From assembly GCF_014873945.1 (NCBI RefSeq), contig NZ_JADBEC010000001.1, positions 1,054,001-1,118,000 on the forward strand: a DNA stretch of 64,000 nucleotides. Reading direction: 5' to 3'. The DNA is from Rhizobium viscosum. GTDB lineage: Bacteria > Pseudomonadota > Alphaproteobacteria > Rhizobiales > Rhizobiaceae. Made by a program: the position numbers and the translations under genes. Position 1 is the stretch's first letter; each line of letters opens with the position of its first letter. Positions 27,791 through 37,951 of this stretch are shown one piece after another. A model generated the notes under the pieces. That model did not search any database. It saw nothing but the letters and a program-made list of their open reading frames with translations, and was not told the origin of the DNA.

Positions 27791-29602
27791 ATGTCCGCAC
27801 CCAACGCGCTTTTCACCGAAACGATCCTGCTGCTCGGCGGCGCGGTCGTCGCCGCACCGATCTTCAAGAAGCTCGGGCTCGGCACGGTTCTCGGCTATCT
27901 GGCGGCGGGTATCGTCATCGGGCCGATCTTCCATGGCATCACGGATGGCGAGCAGATCCTCGATGTCGCCGAACTCGGTGTCGTCTTCCTGCTGTTCATC
28001 ATCGGTCTTGAACTGAAGCCCACCCGCCTCTGGCAGATGCGGCGCGACATCTTCGGTCTCGGTACGGCACAGGTGGTGGTAACGGGTCTGGCGCTGACAG
28101 CACTTGCATGGGCCTCCGGCGTTCTCGACTGGCGCGGCAGCATCGTTGCGGGTTTTGGGCTGGCGCTCTCCTCCACCGCCTTCGCCATGCAGATCCTCGA
28201 AGGCGATGGCGACGTGAACACCCGCTACGGGCAGCGCTCCTTCTCCATGCTGCTCTTTCAGGATCTGGCGATCGTCCCGCTTTTGGCTGTGGTCACTATC
28301 CTCGATGGCAACAAGGGCAGCGGCAATCCATTGGTCGATTTCGCTATCTCCGTGGCCGCAGTCGGCGCGATGATCATCATGGGCCGATACCTGCTGACGC
28401 CGCTCTTCCAGATCATTGCGCGTACCGGCGCGCGCGAAGCAATGATCGCGGCCGCGCTTTTCGTCGTCATGGGATCGGCAAGCCTGATGCAGCTTGCCGG
28501 GCTCTCGATGGCGATGGGCGCCTTCCTGTCCGGCGTCATGCTGGCGGAATCCTCCTACAGGCATGAGCTGGAAGCCGATATCGAACCCTTCCGCGGCGTG
28601 CTTCTCGCTATCTTCTTCATTGCTGTCGGGCTGTCGCTGCAGCTTCAGGTACTGCTCGACAACGTGCTCTTCATCATCATCGCCGTGCCTATCATCATGG
28701 CCGTGAAAGCGCTCATCATCTATATGCTCTGCCGCGCGGCACGCTCCTCACATAATGATGCCGTACGCATCGCCTTCCTGCTGCCGCAAGGGGGTGAATT
28801 CGGCTTCGTCCTCTTCACCACGGCTGCCGTCGCGGGACTGATGCCCAGCAGTACAGCTTCGCTGCTCGTTGCGATCGTCACCCTTTCCATGGCGCTGACA
28901 CCTCTGGGTGCCGCCCTTTCCAAACGGATGCTGTCGGGAGAGGAACATGAAGAACTCAACGAGGATTTCGAGGGTGCGGGTGCGGATGTGCTGATGGTCG
29001 GTTTCTCGCGTTTTGGCCAGATCGCCGCCCAGATCCTGCTTGCCGGCGGCCGGAGCGTGACCGTCATCGACTTTTCCGCCGACCGCATCCGGCAGGCGTC
29101 CTCCTTCGGTTTCCGCATCTATTTCGGCGACGGCACTCGCAAGGATGTGCTGCGCTCGGCCGGCATCGACCGGGCCAAGATCGTGCTCGTCTGCACCCAG
29201 AAGAAAGAGATCACCGACAAGGTGGTCGAACTGATCCAGGCCGACTACCCGCAGACGACGCTCTTCGTGCGCTCCTATGACCGTATTCACTCCATCGAAC
29301 TGCGCAACAAGGGCGTCGACTACGAGCTACGCGAAACACTGGAATCCGGCCTGCTCTTCGGCCGGCGCACGCTGGAGGCGCTTGGCGTTTCCGAAGTCAA
29401 TGCCTATGAGATCGGCGAGGACATTCGCAAGCGCGACGAAGCGCGGCTCGTGCTGCAGGTTTCCGAGGGCCTGCAAGCGGGACAGGACCTGCTGTTTTCG
29501 AAGCCGATCCATCCGGAACCGCTGGTCAAACCCAAGCGTGCGCCCGATCCCTTCGACAACGATCCGCTGGCAAATACGGCCGATGTGACGGCAGACGCCT
29601 GA
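27791..29602 (+). CDS. KefB/KefC-type monovalent cation:proton antiporter (CPA2)
   Basis: This 603-residue protein has about 12 membrane helices in residues 1-385, with GYLAAGIVIGP, SSTAFAMQ and FQDLAIVPLL as in Kef proteins. A cytoplasmic RCK_N (TrkA-N) nucleotide-binding domain at about 395-510 has GFSRFGQIAAQILL. Kef systems release K+ in exchange for H+ when gated by glutathione adducts. No KefF/KefG-like partner gene is adjacent. It is divergent from pmbA and converges on the patatin gene with 12 bases between stops. Confidence 0.9.
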   Translation: MSAPNALFTETILLLGGAVVAAPIFKKLGLGTVLGYLAAGIVIGPIFHGITDGEQILDVAELGVVFLLFIIGLELKPTRLWQMRRDIFGLGTAQVVVTGLALTALAWASGVLDWRGSIVAGFGLALSSTAFAMQILEGDGDVNTRYGQRSFSMLLFQDLAIVPLLAVVTILDGNKGSGNPLVDFAISVAAVGAMIIMGRYLLTPLFQIIARTGAREAMIAAALFVVMGSASLMQLAGLSMAMGAFLSGVMLAESSYRHELEADIEPFRGVLLAIFFIAVGLSLQLQVLLDNVLFIIIAVPIIMAVKALIIYMLCRAARSSHNDAVRIAFLLPQGGEFGFVLFTTAAVAGLMPSSTASLLVAIVTLSMALTPLGAALSKRMLSGEEHEELNEDFEGAGADVLMVGFSRFGQIAAQILLAGGRSVTVIDFSADRIRQASSFGFRIYFGDGTRKDVLRSAGIDRAKIVLVCTQKKEITDKVVELIQADYPQTTLFVRSYDRIHSIELRNKGVDYELRETLESGLLFGRRTLEALGVSEVNAYEIGEDIRKRDEARLVLQVSEGLQAGQDLLFSKPIHPEPLVKPKRAPDPFDNDPLANTADVTADA

Positions 29603-29614
29603 GGCAGTACCGGT

Positions 29615-30496
29615 TTACCGCTTCAGCCGCGCCTCGATTTCCCGGTCGAGCGCATATTTCAGCTCGTCCTTGACGCCAACGGACATGGCGAGCACGTCGC
29701 GCGCCTTCAGGAAATCCATGACGCCTGTGCGACCGACGATGGGGCGCAGGAAGATATGCGGCCGCAGGAGCTTCAGCTTCAGGGAAATTGCCGCCTGCAT
29801 CATCAGCTGGCCGGAGCCGAAGATGCTTTCCATCCGGTTCGGAATATGGGTGCCGTCGCCTTCGGGCGCGCCGACGACATCGATGCCGATGACGATATCG
29901 GCGAGGTCCATCAGGCACTCGTAGGGAACGGGATTGGCGATGCCGCCATCGATCATCACCCGGCCATGCAGTCTCACCGGCATGAACACCGCAGGAATAG
30001 CCGATGATGCGGCGAGTGCCGGAAAAAGCTGGCCTTGTTCGACGATGACCTCGGCCTGGCCGTAATAGTCGGTGGCGATCACTTTCATCGGCACCAGCAG
30101 ATCCTCGAAGCGCGCCGGAAGCTCTGAGGGCAGGAAGGCTTTCAGGATGCGTTCGAGATTGAACTGACCGATACGGATGCCCTTGGCGACGGCATCACGC
30201 ACCGTTGTCGGCCGCAGCCCCCAGATACGGCTGACGACGGCTGCCTTGTTGCCGACGGTTGCCAGCGCATGTTCGCGGATCTCAGCACCCGACATGCCGG
30301 CGGCCATGCCGGAGCCCATAATGGCGCCGATGGAGGACCCTGAGATCGCCACCGGGCGGATGCCGAGCTCATCCAGCGTTTCGATGATGTGGATATGCGA
30401 GAGGCCGCGTGCGCCACCGCCGCCGAAGGCGACAGCAACCGTCGGAAGGTCGCTGATCGCAGGCGATTTCGGACTGATGATTTCCGCCTGCGGCAC
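29615..30496 (-). CDS. Patatin-like phospholipase (RssA-like)
   Basis: This 293-residue serine lipase of the patatin family has the oxyanion-hole motif FGGGGARGLSHI at about residues 24-35. The nucleophile is in GSSIGA, a GxSxG motif, and the catalytic Asp is in DGGIANPVP. No signal peptide or membrane segment is seen, so it is probably cytoplasmic. It ends the rluB-rsmD-patatin run on the minus strand, 21 bases after the rsmD stop. The substrate is unknown. Confidence 0.9.
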   Translation of the reverse strand: MPQAEIISPKSPAISDLPTVAVAFGGGGARGLSHIHIIETLDELGIRPVAISGSSIGAIMGSGMAAGMSGAEIREHALATVGNKAAVVSRIWGLRPTTVRDAVAKGIRIGQFNLERILKAFLPSELPARFEDLLVPMKVIATDYYGQAEVIVEQGQLFPALAASSAIPAVFMPVRLHGRVMIDGGIANPVPYECLMDLADIVIGIDVVGAPEGDGTHIPNRMESIFGSGQLMMQAAISLKLKLLRPHIFLRPIVGRTGVMDFLKARDVLAMSVGVKDELKYALDREIEARLKR

Positions 30497-30517
30497 GACC
30501 TGCTCCCAACGTGCCGA

Positions 30518-31078
30518 CTACTGCGGCTGATACCGGAAGAAATGTACTCTTGTGTCGCCGAATATTCGGCTTTCGAGGAAAACATAGGAGGGATGAACCG
30601 AAACGGCAACATCCGCGCGTTCTTCCAGAACGGTAATCGCTCCAGGCTTGAGCCAGCCGCCGTCGGCAGCGGCCGCAAGCGCCTTCTCTCCCAGCCCCCT
30701 GCCATAGGGCGGATCGGCAAAGAGCATGTCGAAAGGCTCGAGATTGCCAATGCTGCCGAGATCGGTCGCATCACGGCGCAGGATTCGCGTCCTGCCATGC
30801 AGGCCCAGCGCATCGATGTTTTCCCAGAGGAGCGCCCTGCCCTCCACGCTGTTTTCAACGAATAGCGCATGGCGACAGCCACGCGAGACGGCCTCGAGGC
30901 CGACGGCGCCTGTACCGGCGAAAAGATCGAGTATCCGGGTGCCATCGACGCATTCCGGATAGGCATGGCTCAGAATGTTGAATAGGCTCTCACGCGTCCG
31001 GTCCGCAGTCGGCCGGATGTCGTTGGATTTTGGTACGGCTAGCGGCCGTCCGCGAAACTCACCGCCGACGATCCGCAC
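30518..31078 (-). CDS. rsmD: 16S rRNA (guanine966-N2)-methyltransferase
   Basis: This 186-residue SAM-dependent enzyme methylates G966 of 16S rRNA. Motifs are the N-terminal MRIVGGEFRGRPL, RPTADRTRESLFNIL, the SAM site LDLFAGTGAVGLEA, and the catalytic DPPY in FADPPYGRGL. Its start overlaps the end of the pseudouridine synthase gene by 20 bases, so the two rRNA-modifying enzymes are translationally coupled. Confidence 0.95.
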   Translation of the reverse strand: MRIVGGEFRGRPLAVPKSNDIRPTADRTRESLFNILSHAYPECVDGTRILDLFAGTGAVGLEAVSRGCRHALFVENSVEGRALLWENIDALGLHGRTRILRRDATDLGSIGNLEPFDMLFADPPYGRGLGEKALAAAADGGWLKPGAITVLEERADVAVSVHPSYVFLESRIFGDTRVHFFRYQPQ

Positions 31079-33086
31079 CGCGCGTCATTCCCTTGCCTTT
31101 CGCACCACCTCTGGACGGCCCGCCGGAAGGCTTGCCGCCGCCACCGGGCCGATCGCCCTTCGGCTTGCCGGAGAAATTCTTTGCGCCACGCGGCTTGTCG
31201 CCGAAGGGCTTGTCGCCAGAGGATCTTTCGCCACGGGGACGTTCCGAACGACCTTCGCCGCCGAAGCTGCGGGCCGGACGCGAGGAGCGTTCGCCGCCAT
31301 CCTCACGCGAGCGGAAAGGACGTGCACCTTCTTCACCCTCTGCCCTCGGACGGCGCTCGCCGCGGGGCTTCGCACCGAAAGGCTTGTCGCCACGCGGGCG
31401 TTCCGAGCGACCTTCGCCGCCGAAGCTGCGAGCCGGACGCGAGGAGCGTTCGCCGCCATCCTCACGTGAGCGGAAAGGACGTGCACCTCCTTCACCCTCT
31501 GCCCTCGGACCGCGTTCGCCGCGGGGCTTCGCACCGAAAGGCTTGTCGCCACGCGGACGGTCGGAGCGGCTTTCGCCGCCGAAACTGCGGGCCGGACGCG
31601 AAGAGCGTTCGCCATCCTCACGTGGACGATCACGGAAGGAACGCGGACGCTCGGAGCGACCCTCACCGCCAAAGCCTCGGGCCGAGCGCGGACGATCGCC
31701 ACCCTCACCACGCGGCGGGCGATCGCCGAAAGAGCGCTTGCGGCCGAAACCTTCGTCCTCGTCGCGCTTGCGGGGCTGTTCCTCGCTGGAACGGATCCAC
31801 TCGCCATCCTCTTCGTGGACGCGATTGATCTGCGGGCGCGGACGATCCGGGCCGCGATCGAAGCGTTGTTCCTTCGCCGGGGAGGCCGTCTCGCCGCGAC
31901 GACGTGCGGTCTGGGCATTCTTGGCAGCCTTGGCCGCCGCCTTCTCGCCGAGCGGACGCGCGCCGGGCGCCATCCAGACATTGGCGTTGCGACGGGTACC
32001 GAGCGCCGGGCGCTTCGGTTTGTCATCGTCGCCACGGCGATCGTCACGACGGTCATCCCGCCTGTCATCACGCTTGGTGTCGAGGCGGCTCAGCGCACGT
32101 TCGCGCTTGTCTTCGTCGCGGCGCGGGCGTTCGCGACGCTCGGGCGCCGGTTCCTCAGCCTCTTCGGCGGTAACGGCCGGGGCGTTGTAGATCGGCGCGT
32201 CGAAATTCGCCTTGGCATCTTCGATGAGACGTGGCCCAAGCTGGTCGCGCAGCGTGCGGCCGCGCACTTCGATCACGTGACCCTCCGGCAATTCGCCAAG
32301 CTGGAACGGGCCGTAGGAGACGCGGATCAGCCGGTTGACCTCGAGGCCGAGCGCGCCGAGCACGTTCTTGATTTCGCGATTCTTGCCTTCGCGCAGGCCC
32401 ATGGTGATCCAGACATTGGACCCCTGCGTGCGGTCGAGCGTCGCCTCGATCGAGCCGTAGAGAACGCCGTCGACGGCAATGCCATCCTTCAGCTTGTCCA
32501 GCGCATCCTGGTCGATATCGCCGTGCGCGCGGACGCGGTAGCGACGCAGCCAGCCGGTGGTCGGCAGTTCCAGCGCACGGGCCAGGCCGCCATCGTTGGT
32601 GAGCAGCAGCAGGCCCTCTGTGTTGATGTCGAGACGACCGATCGACATGACGCGCGGTAGTTCTTCCGGCAGATTGTCGAAGACGGTCGGGCGTCCCTCG
32701 GGATCGGAATTCGTCGTCACAAGACCCTGCGGCTTGTGGTAGAGCCAGAGGCGCGTGCGCTCGATGCCGCGGATCGGCACGCCATCGACTTCGATCTTGT
32801 CTTCAAGCGTGACGTTGATGACGGGCGTGTCCAGGAGCTTGCCGTTCAGCGTGACGCGGCCGTCCATGATCATGCGCTCGATATCGCGACGGGAGGCGAC
32901 GCCGGCGCGCGCCATCACCTTGGAGATGCGTTCCGCCTTGGCGTCGCCATCCGCTTCGTTAGCAGCGGCTTTCGCGGCAGCAGCCTTCAACGGCTTCTCG
33001 CTGCCCCTCTTCGGGCCGCTTTTGGCCCGGGCTTCGCGCGCGGGGGCCGTGGTGCCGGGGCGTTTTGGCTTGTCTTTGGGTGTCAT
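31059..33086 (-). CDS. RluB/RsuA-family pseudouridine synthase with long basic repetitive tail
   Basis: This 675-residue protein resembles RluB, which makes pseudouridine 2605 in 23S rRNA. After a lysine-rich leader of about 50 residues come an S4 RNA-binding domain (ARAGVASRRDIERMI) and the synthase domain with the catalytic Asp in GRLDINTEGLLLLTNDG and later REGKNREIKNV. From about residue 330 to the end the chain is Arg/Gly/Glu/Pro-rich, with 53-residue tandem repeats (RSFGGE, GDKPFGAKPRGER). E. coli RluB is under 300 residues, so the tail is exceptional. It is likely disordered and RNA-binding (inference). Confidence 0.9.
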   Translation of the reverse strand: MTPKDKPKRPGTTAPAREARAKSGPKRGSEKPLKAAAAKAAANEADGDAKAERISKVMARAGVASRRDIERMIMDGRVTLNGKLLDTPVINVTLEDKIEVDGVPIRGIERTRLWLYHKPQGLVTTNSDPEGRPTVFDNLPEELPRVMSIGRLDINTEGLLLLTNDGGLARALELPTTGWLRRYRVRAHGDIDQDALDKLKDGIAVDGVLYGSIEATLDRTQGSNVWITMGLREGKNREIKNVLGALGLEVNRLIRVSYGPFQLGELPEGHVIEVRGRTLRDQLGPRLIEDAKANFDAPIYNAPAVTAEEAEEPAPERRERPRRDEDKRERALSRLDTKRDDRRDDRRDDRRGDDDKPKRPALGTRRNANVWMAPGARPLGEKAAAKAAKNAQTARRRGETASPAKEQRFDRGPDRPRPQINRVHEEDGEWIRSSEEQPRKRDEDEGFGRKRSFGDRPPRGEGGDRPRSARGFGGEGRSERPRSFRDRPREDGERSSRPARSFGGESRSDRPRGDKPFGAKPRGERGPRAEGEGGARPFRSREDGGERSSRPARSFGGEGRSERPRGDKPFGAKPRGERRPRAEGEEGARPFRSREDGGERSSRPARSFGGEGRSERPRGERSSGDKPFGDKPRGAKNFSGKPKGDRPGGGGKPSGGPSRGGAKGKGMTRGADRRR
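31241..31640. repeat. 159-bp tandem repeats in the pseudouridine synthase tail
   Basis: About two and a half units with a 159-base period (53 codons) and a few substitutions each; matching points are near 31241, 31400 and 31559. The reading frame is kept, so copy number could change without frameshift. Confidence 0.8.
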
Positions 33087-33157
33087 TTGTTGTTTGCCTG
33101 CCTTTTCGGCCTGTCTATCAGGTCATGCACCTGCGGTTAAGTGGAAATTCTGCGAAC

Positions 33158-33613
33158 GTGAAGACAAATCGATTTATGGAGATGGCGTTAAGGGAAGCGC
33201 GCGCTGCGGGAGATCGCGGCGAAGTGCCGATCGGCGCCGTCGTCGTCGTCGATGGCGCGGCAATCGCCGTCTCCGGAAACCGAACGCGGGAGCTCAACGA
33301 CGTTACCGCGCATGCCGAGATCGCCGCTATCCGCATGGCCTGCGAAGAGCTTGGCCAGGAACGGCTTACCGGCGCCGATCTCTATGTCACGCTGGAGCCC
33401 TGCACCATGTGTGCGGCAGCCATTTCCTTCGCCCGCATCCGCAGGCTCTATTATGGCGCGGAGGACCCGAAGGGGGGAGCAGTCGACAACGGCGTGCGCT
33501 TCTATGCTCAGCCGACCTGCCATCACGCACCGGAGGTCTATTCAGGCTTCAACGAGACGGAAGCGGCGGATATGCTGAGGGCATTCTTTTCTGAGAGAAG
33601 AGACCTGCCATGA
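33158..33613 (+). CDS. tadA: tRNA-specific adenosine deaminase
   Basis: This 151-residue zinc enzyme converts A34 to inosine in tRNA-Arg(ACG). The active site is TAHAEIAAI (His ligand and catalytic Glu) and EPCTMCAAA (two Cys ligands); DRGEVPIGAVVV and YYGAEDPKGGA are family blocks. The frame is open from 33065. I chose GTG at 33158 because family members start a few residues before FMEMAL; ATG at 33176 is the alternative. It is divergent from the pseudouridine synthase gene and overlaps the next gene by four bases. Confidence 0.94.
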   Translation: MKTNRFMEMALREARAAGDRGEVPIGAVVVVDGAAIAVSGNRTRELNDVTAHAEIAAIRMACEELGQERLTGADLYVTLEPCTMCAAAISFARIRRLYYGAEDPKGGAVDNGVRFYAQPTCHHAPEVYSGFNETEAADMLRAFFSERRDLP

Positions 33614-33915
33614 TCCTGGCCATCGGAACCATCATCGTGATGGGCGCGCTCGCCGCCTACGCCAACCGAACAGTTGCGCCCGGCGTGGCGAAGCTGCCAA
33701 TGCAATGGTCACTGAAAGGAAGTGTGAACTGGACGGCGCCGCGGACGATCGCTTTCACCTTCATTCCAGGGCTTGCAGCTATCATCATGGCCGCGATCCT
33801 GCTCGGCGACCAAGCGCGCAACGCCGATATCGCCTTGATGGGTGGCGTCTTTCTCGCGTGCCAGCTTCTGCATATCACGCTGACACAACGCTGGTTTAAC
33901 GCGTCGCGCCGTTAA
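33610..33915 (+). CDS. Small membrane protein, DUF1648-like
   Basis: This 101-residue protein has three to four hydrophobic segments (about 2-18, 44-62, 70-90). The stretch LPMQWSLKGSVNWTAPR resembles the DUF1648 pattern in which a short polar loop follows the first helix, but the match is by eye only. Its ATG overlaps the tadA stop, so it is translationally coupled to tadA, although no functional link is known. A palindromic repeat follows it. Confidence 0.7.
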   Translation: MILAIGTIIVMGALAAYANRTVAPGVAKLPMQWSLKGSVNWTAPRTIAFTFIPGLAAIIMAAILLGDQARNADIALMGGVFLACQLLHITLTQRWFNASRR

Positions 33916-33916
33916 A

Positions 33917-33960
33917 GCATTTCCCGACGCAAAACCGCTAGACGCTTTTGCTGAATTGCT
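33917..33960. repeat. Palindromic intergenic repeat, copy A
   Basis: A 44-base imperfect palindrome running from GCATTTCCCGACGCAAAACC to CTTTTGCTGAATTGCT. It fills the gap between two convergent genes and ends one base before the TAA complement of the lipoprotein gene. Same family as the copies at 39324, 44679 and 56554. Confidence 0.85.
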
Positions 33961-33961
33961 C

Positions 33962-34591
33962 TTACTGAAGGATCTGCCACCACTTGGTGCCGCTATTGGC
34001 GACCGCTGCATCCTTCTTGCGCTGCTTGGCCTTCTTCTGCTCCGGCGTGCCGAGATCATCGAGCTTTGCCGGGTCATCGACGGCGCGATACTCGGTCGGC
34101 GGATCGGAAATGTAGCGGCGCTGGTCGATATAGGCGCCCTTCTGCAGGGCGCGCGCTTCGCGATAGGCCTTGGTCTGGGCTTCTGTCGTCTGGCGGCCGC
34201 CTTCGATGGCGGAGCTGGCGAGCGGCGAACGATAGCTCGGATTATCCGAATTCTCGTCGGCTTCCTTGACGAGACGCGTACGGGCTTCTTCCGGCGATTC
34301 AACCCACTGGGGATTATCCTTGTTCGCAACCGTTTCCTGCGGCTGAACGAGGGTTTCCTTCTGGCCCGGAGCGGGCATGACCAGCGTCGGGCGCGGCGTG
34401 TACTTCACGCCGGTGTTCTTGGGGCCGGGGCCTGTCAGCGAAACGGACTGGCCGAGGTCGTCGGCAAGCTGTTCCATGGCGGTCTTGTCGGTGCCGTAGG
34501 TCGGGCTGCTGGCGCAGCCGGACATCATGGAGCTTCCCGCCATAACAAGAGACAGGCAGGCGCCCAAACGGAACCAATGCGTCGCTAACAT
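33962..34591 (-). CDS. Putative lipoprotein, function unknown
   Basis: This 209-residue protein has a lipoprotein signal (hydrophobic residues 8-22, lipobox MSGC with Cys26). The mature part is polar, rich in Pro, Gln and Lys and probably extended; I recognise no domain. It ends in WWQIL. Similar proteins are common as lone conserved genes in rhizobia. It lies downstream of ileS on the same strand with 131 bases between, so it may share its transcript. Confidence 0.75.
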   Translation of the reverse strand: MLATHWFRLGACLSLVMAGSSMMSGCASSPTYGTDKTAMEQLADDLGQSVSLTGPGPKNTGVKYTPRPTLVMPAPGQKETLVQPQETVANKDNPQWVESPEEARTRLVKEADENSDNPSYRSPLASSAIEGGRQTTEAQTKAYREARALQKGAYIDQRRYISDPPTEYRAVDDPAKLDDLGTPEQKKAKQRKKDAAVANSGTKWWQILQ

Positions 34592-34722
34592 GAAAACCCT
34601 TCCCGCATGCCGGAATCAGTACTGCCCACCGGACAATCGTCCCCCTGACGCAAAAATCCGGCCATTTTCAGGCAGCTTTTACCGGATGAACGCCATAAAG
34701 GCAATTCACCCGGCAAATATCT

Positions 34723-37629
34723 TCAGCCACGGATGCCGAGTTCGCGCAGGGCCGCAGCGTCACGCGCCGAAACGTCGGGATAATCCGGATCGGAGCCGAC
34801 ATCAGTGGTGATGCGCCAGGAACGGGCGCATTTTACGCCTTCGGCCAGCGCCGGGACGACGGCAACTTCAGGCACTTCGCTCAAGCGGAAAGCATCAGCC
34901 GGGCCGGCGCTCGTCTCGATCGTGATGCCCGAGGTGATGCAGACTTCGCTGAAATCCTGCCCTTCCAGCGCCTTGCGGAGTTCCGCATCGGCGACATGGA
35001 CGATAGGTGCCGCTTCCAGCGACGAGCCGATGCGCTTATCCTTACGCTCGATTTCGAGCGCGCCGGTCACGACGCTGCGGATCGCGCGGATCTTTTTCCA
35101 CTTCTCGGCCAGCGCCTCGTTGCGCCATTCCTTGGCAACCGGGGCAAACTGCTCCAGATGCACAGAGACGGCTGAAGGATTGCGCGAGAGCCATGCCTCT
35201 TCCGTCGTAAATGGCAGCATCGGCGCAAGCCAGGTCACCATGCAATCGAAGATCGTGCGGATGACATAGAGGGCCGAACGGCGGCGAAGACTGGAGGGCG
35301 CATCGCAGTAGAGCGCGTCCTTACGAACGTCGAAATAGAAGGCCGAGAGCTCGACATTGGCGAAATCGATGAGCGCACGGGCGATCTTCTTGAAGTCGAA
35401 GGCGTCGTAGTTTTCGCGCACGAGCTGGTCGAGTTCGGAGAGGCGGTGCAGCATCAGCTGCTCCAGCTCCGGCAGATCGGCGAGCGCGATGACCTCACCC
35501 TTGTCATGCGCCAGCGTGCCGAGCATCCAGCGGATCGTGTTGCGCAGCTTGCGATAGGCATCGACATTGGTCTGGATAATCGTCTTGCCGACGCGCAGAT
35601 CGTCGGCATAGTCCGAGGTCATGACCCAGAGGCGAAGGATATCGGCGCCGGCATCCTTCATCACTTCCTGAGGTGCTGTGACGTTGCCCTTCGACTTCGA
35701 CATCTTCTCGCCCTTCTCGTCCATGGTGAAGCCATGGGTGAGGACGGTGTCATAAGGCGCACGGCCACGCGTCGCAGCCGATTCCAGCAGCGAGGAATGG
35801 AACCAGCCGCGATGCTGGTCGGAGCCTTCGAGGTAGAGATCGGCCGGCCATTTCAGGTCGGGGCGGTCTTCCAGCGTGAAGGTGTGCGTGGAGCCCGAGT
35901 CGAACCAGACGTCGAGGATATCCATGACCTGCGACCACTTGGCCGGGTCATGCTCGTTGCCGAGGAAGCGCTCCTTGGCGCCTTCGGCAAACCAGGCATC
36001 GGCGCCTTCGGCATCGAACGCGTCGAGGATGCGCTGGTTGACGGCATCGTCCTGCAGCACCTCGCCATGCTCGTCGACGAAGACGCAGATCGGCACGCCC
36101 CAGGCGCGCTGGCGGGAGAGAACCCAGTCCGGGCGCTGTTCGATCATGGCGCGCAGACGGTTCTGGCCGGCGGCCGGCACGAAGCGGGTGTCGTCGATCG
36201 CCTTCAGGGCACGGGTGCGCAGCGTCGTTCCGTCCGCGAGCGTCTTATCCATATAGACGAACCACTGCGGCGTGTTGCGGAAGATCACCGGCTTTTTGGA
36301 ACGCCAGGAATGCGGATACTGATGCTTCAGGCGGCCGCGGGCAAAGAGCGCGTTGGCCTCGATCAGCGCCTTGATGACGCGGTCGTTGGCATCGCCCTTC
36401 TTACCGTTGTCGTCAATGACGCGCGCGCCTTCGAAGCCGGGCGCATCGGCGGTGTAGAAGCCGCCGTCGTCGACCGGGAACGGGATCTTGGTTTCGATGC
36501 CGCGTGCCTCGATCTCCCGGCCATGCGCCATCCAGACATCAAAGTCTTCGCGGCCGTGGCTCGGTGCGGTGTGGACGAAGCCCGTACCGGCATCGTCGGT
36601 GACGTGATCGCCATCGAGTAGCGGTACCAGGAATTCGTAGCCGCCACCGAGGCCCTTCAGCGGATGGGCGCAGGTGATGCCGGCGAGATCGGCGGCCGTG
36701 ACATCAGCGAGACGCTTGTACTGCAGCTTCGCCTTGGCAAAGGATTCTTCGGCGAGCTTGTCGGCAAAGATCAGCTTTTCGCCCGGACGCGGGCCGAAAT
36801 CGTTCTCGGCAGCCGTCACTTCGTAAAGGCCGTAGGAAACGCGCGAGGAATAGGCGATCGCCCGATTGCCGGGGATCGTCCAGGGCGTGGTCGTCCAGAT
36901 GACGACGAAGGCGTCCTTGAGGACATCGGAGCCCTTCGCAACCGGGAACTTCACCCAGATCGTGTCGCTCTCATAGTCATGATACTCGACTTCGGCTTCC
37001 GCTAGCGCAGTGCGCTCGACGACCGACCACATGATCGGCTTGGAGCCGCGGTAGAGCTGACCGCTCCTGGCGATCTTCAAGAGTTCGCCGGCGATACGGC
37101 TTTCCGCGTGGAAGTTCATCGTCAGATAGGGGTTTTCGAAATCGCCGACGATGCCGAGGCGCTGGAACTCGCCGCCCTGGATGGCAATCCACTTTTCGGC
37201 ATAGGCGCGGCATTCGCGGCGGAACTCGATCATCGCCGACGGCTCGCTCAGGTCAGGCTTGGCCTTGCCCTTGGCGCGATAGTTCTCTTCCTCGATCTTC
37301 CATTCGATCGGCAGGCCGTGGCAGTCCCAGCCGGGAACGTAATTGGAGTCGTAACCGCGCATCTGGAAGGAGCGGGTGATGACGTCCTTGAGGATCTTGT
37401 TCAGCGCGTGGCCGATATGGATGTTGCCGTTGGCATAGGGCGGGCCGTCGTGCAGGACGAACTTTTCCCGGCCGGCGGCGGAGGCGCGCAGCTTCTTGTA
37501 GAGGTCCATCTGCTGCCAGCGGGCAACAAGTTCCGGTTCCTTTTGCGGCAGGCCGGCGCGCATCGGAAAATCCGTTTCGGGCAGATAGAGGGTTTTCGAG
37601 TAATCGATCTTTTCGGCTGTGTCGGTCAT
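34723..37629 (-). CDS. ileS: Isoleucyl-tRNA synthetase
   Basis: This 968-residue class I synthetase charges tRNA-Ile and edits valine. HIGH is at residues 71-74 ([11 protein letters not shown]), the editing domain contains [11 protein letters not shown] and [12 protein letters not shown], and KMSKSKGN lies near residue 620. I see no C-terminal zinc finger of the CxxC...CxxC type found in E. coli IleRS. The ATG at 37629 is chosen; the frame extends to 37710 without family-like sequence. The upstream 320 bases contain no gene until a small open frame on the other strand. Confidence 0.97.
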   Translation of the reverse strand: MTDTAEKIDYSKTLYLPETDFPMRAGLPQKEPELVARWQQMDLYKKLRASAAGREKFVLHDGPPYANGNIHIGHALNKILKDVITRSFQMRGYDSNYVPGWDCHGLPIEWKIEEENYRAKGKAKPDLSEPSAMIEFRRECRAYAEKWIAIQGGEFQRLGIVGDFENPYLTMNFHAESRIAGELLKIARSGQLYRGSKPIMWSVVERTALAEAEVEYHDYESDTIWVKFPVAKGSDVLKDAFVVIWTTTPWTIPGNRAIAYSSRVSYGLYEVTAAENDFGPRPGEKLIFADKLAEESFAKAKLQYKRLADVTAADLAGITCAHPLKGLGGGYEFLVPLLDGDHVTDDAGTGFVHTAPSHGREDFDVWMAHGREIEARGIETKIPFPVDDGGFYTADAPGFEGARVIDDNGKKGDANDRVIKALIEANALFARGRLKHQYPHSWRSKKPVIFRNTPQWFVYMDKTLADGTTLRTRALKAIDDTRFVPAAGQNRLRAMIEQRPDWVLSRQRAWGVPICVFVDEHGEVLQDDAVNQRILDAFDAEGADAWFAEGAKERFLGNEHDPAKWSQVMDILDVWFDSGSTHTFTLEDRPDLKWPADLYLEGSDQHRGWFHSSLLESAATRGRAPYDTVLTHGFTMDEKGEKMSKSKGNVTAPQEVMKDAGADILRLWVMTSDYADDLRVGKTIIQTNVDAYRKLRNTIRWMLGTLAHDKGEVIALADLPELEQLMLHRLSELDQLVRENYDAFDFKKIARALIDFANVELSAFYFDVRKDALYCDAPSSLRRRSALYVIRTIFDCMVTWLAPMLPFTTEEAWLSRNPSAVSVHLEQFAPVAKEWRNEALAEKWKKIRAIRSVVTGALEIERKDKRIGSSLEAAPIVHVADAELRKALEGQDFSEVCITSGITIETSAGPADAFRLSEVPEVAVVPALAEGVKCARSWRITTDVGSDPDYPDVSARDAAALRELGIRG

Positions 37630-37951
37630 GTGTGACAATCGTTTCTGGCGGCCCGGACAAGGGCGCGCGATATGAAATCTGTGGTGACGGAAAGCGCTCG
37701 CGCAAGCCAAGCGCCGAAAACCCGGACCTTCCGGCCGCTCAGCGCGCGCGGAAGACCGGGCCGATAATTCGTATCGAATGCGCCAGCCGGAATTTACTCA
37801 TTGCGCCGGTTCATAGGCGCTTTTCGCTGGAAAAGGAAGAGGGATTTCAGTCTCCAGCCGCTGCGAAGATGCCGCGGCCGGACGCCTGTGGCTTGCTTTC
37901 TGCGGCACTCAGGCTCTTGCTATTCCCCTCGCCGGCGCGAGGAGATTGACG
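37630..37951. other. Gene-free region upstream of ileS
   Basis: These 322 bases separate divergent ileS and the 43-codon reading frame at 37952. Open frames here lack ribosome binding sites and family-like sequence. It should hold the ileS promoter; I saw no clear T-box or other leader. Confidence 0.45.

Noticed and set aside
27665..28564. A 299-codon open frame antisense to the Kef-type antiporter
   Set aside because: Charged, low-order sequence; the plus strand has clear membrane helices and an RCK domain.
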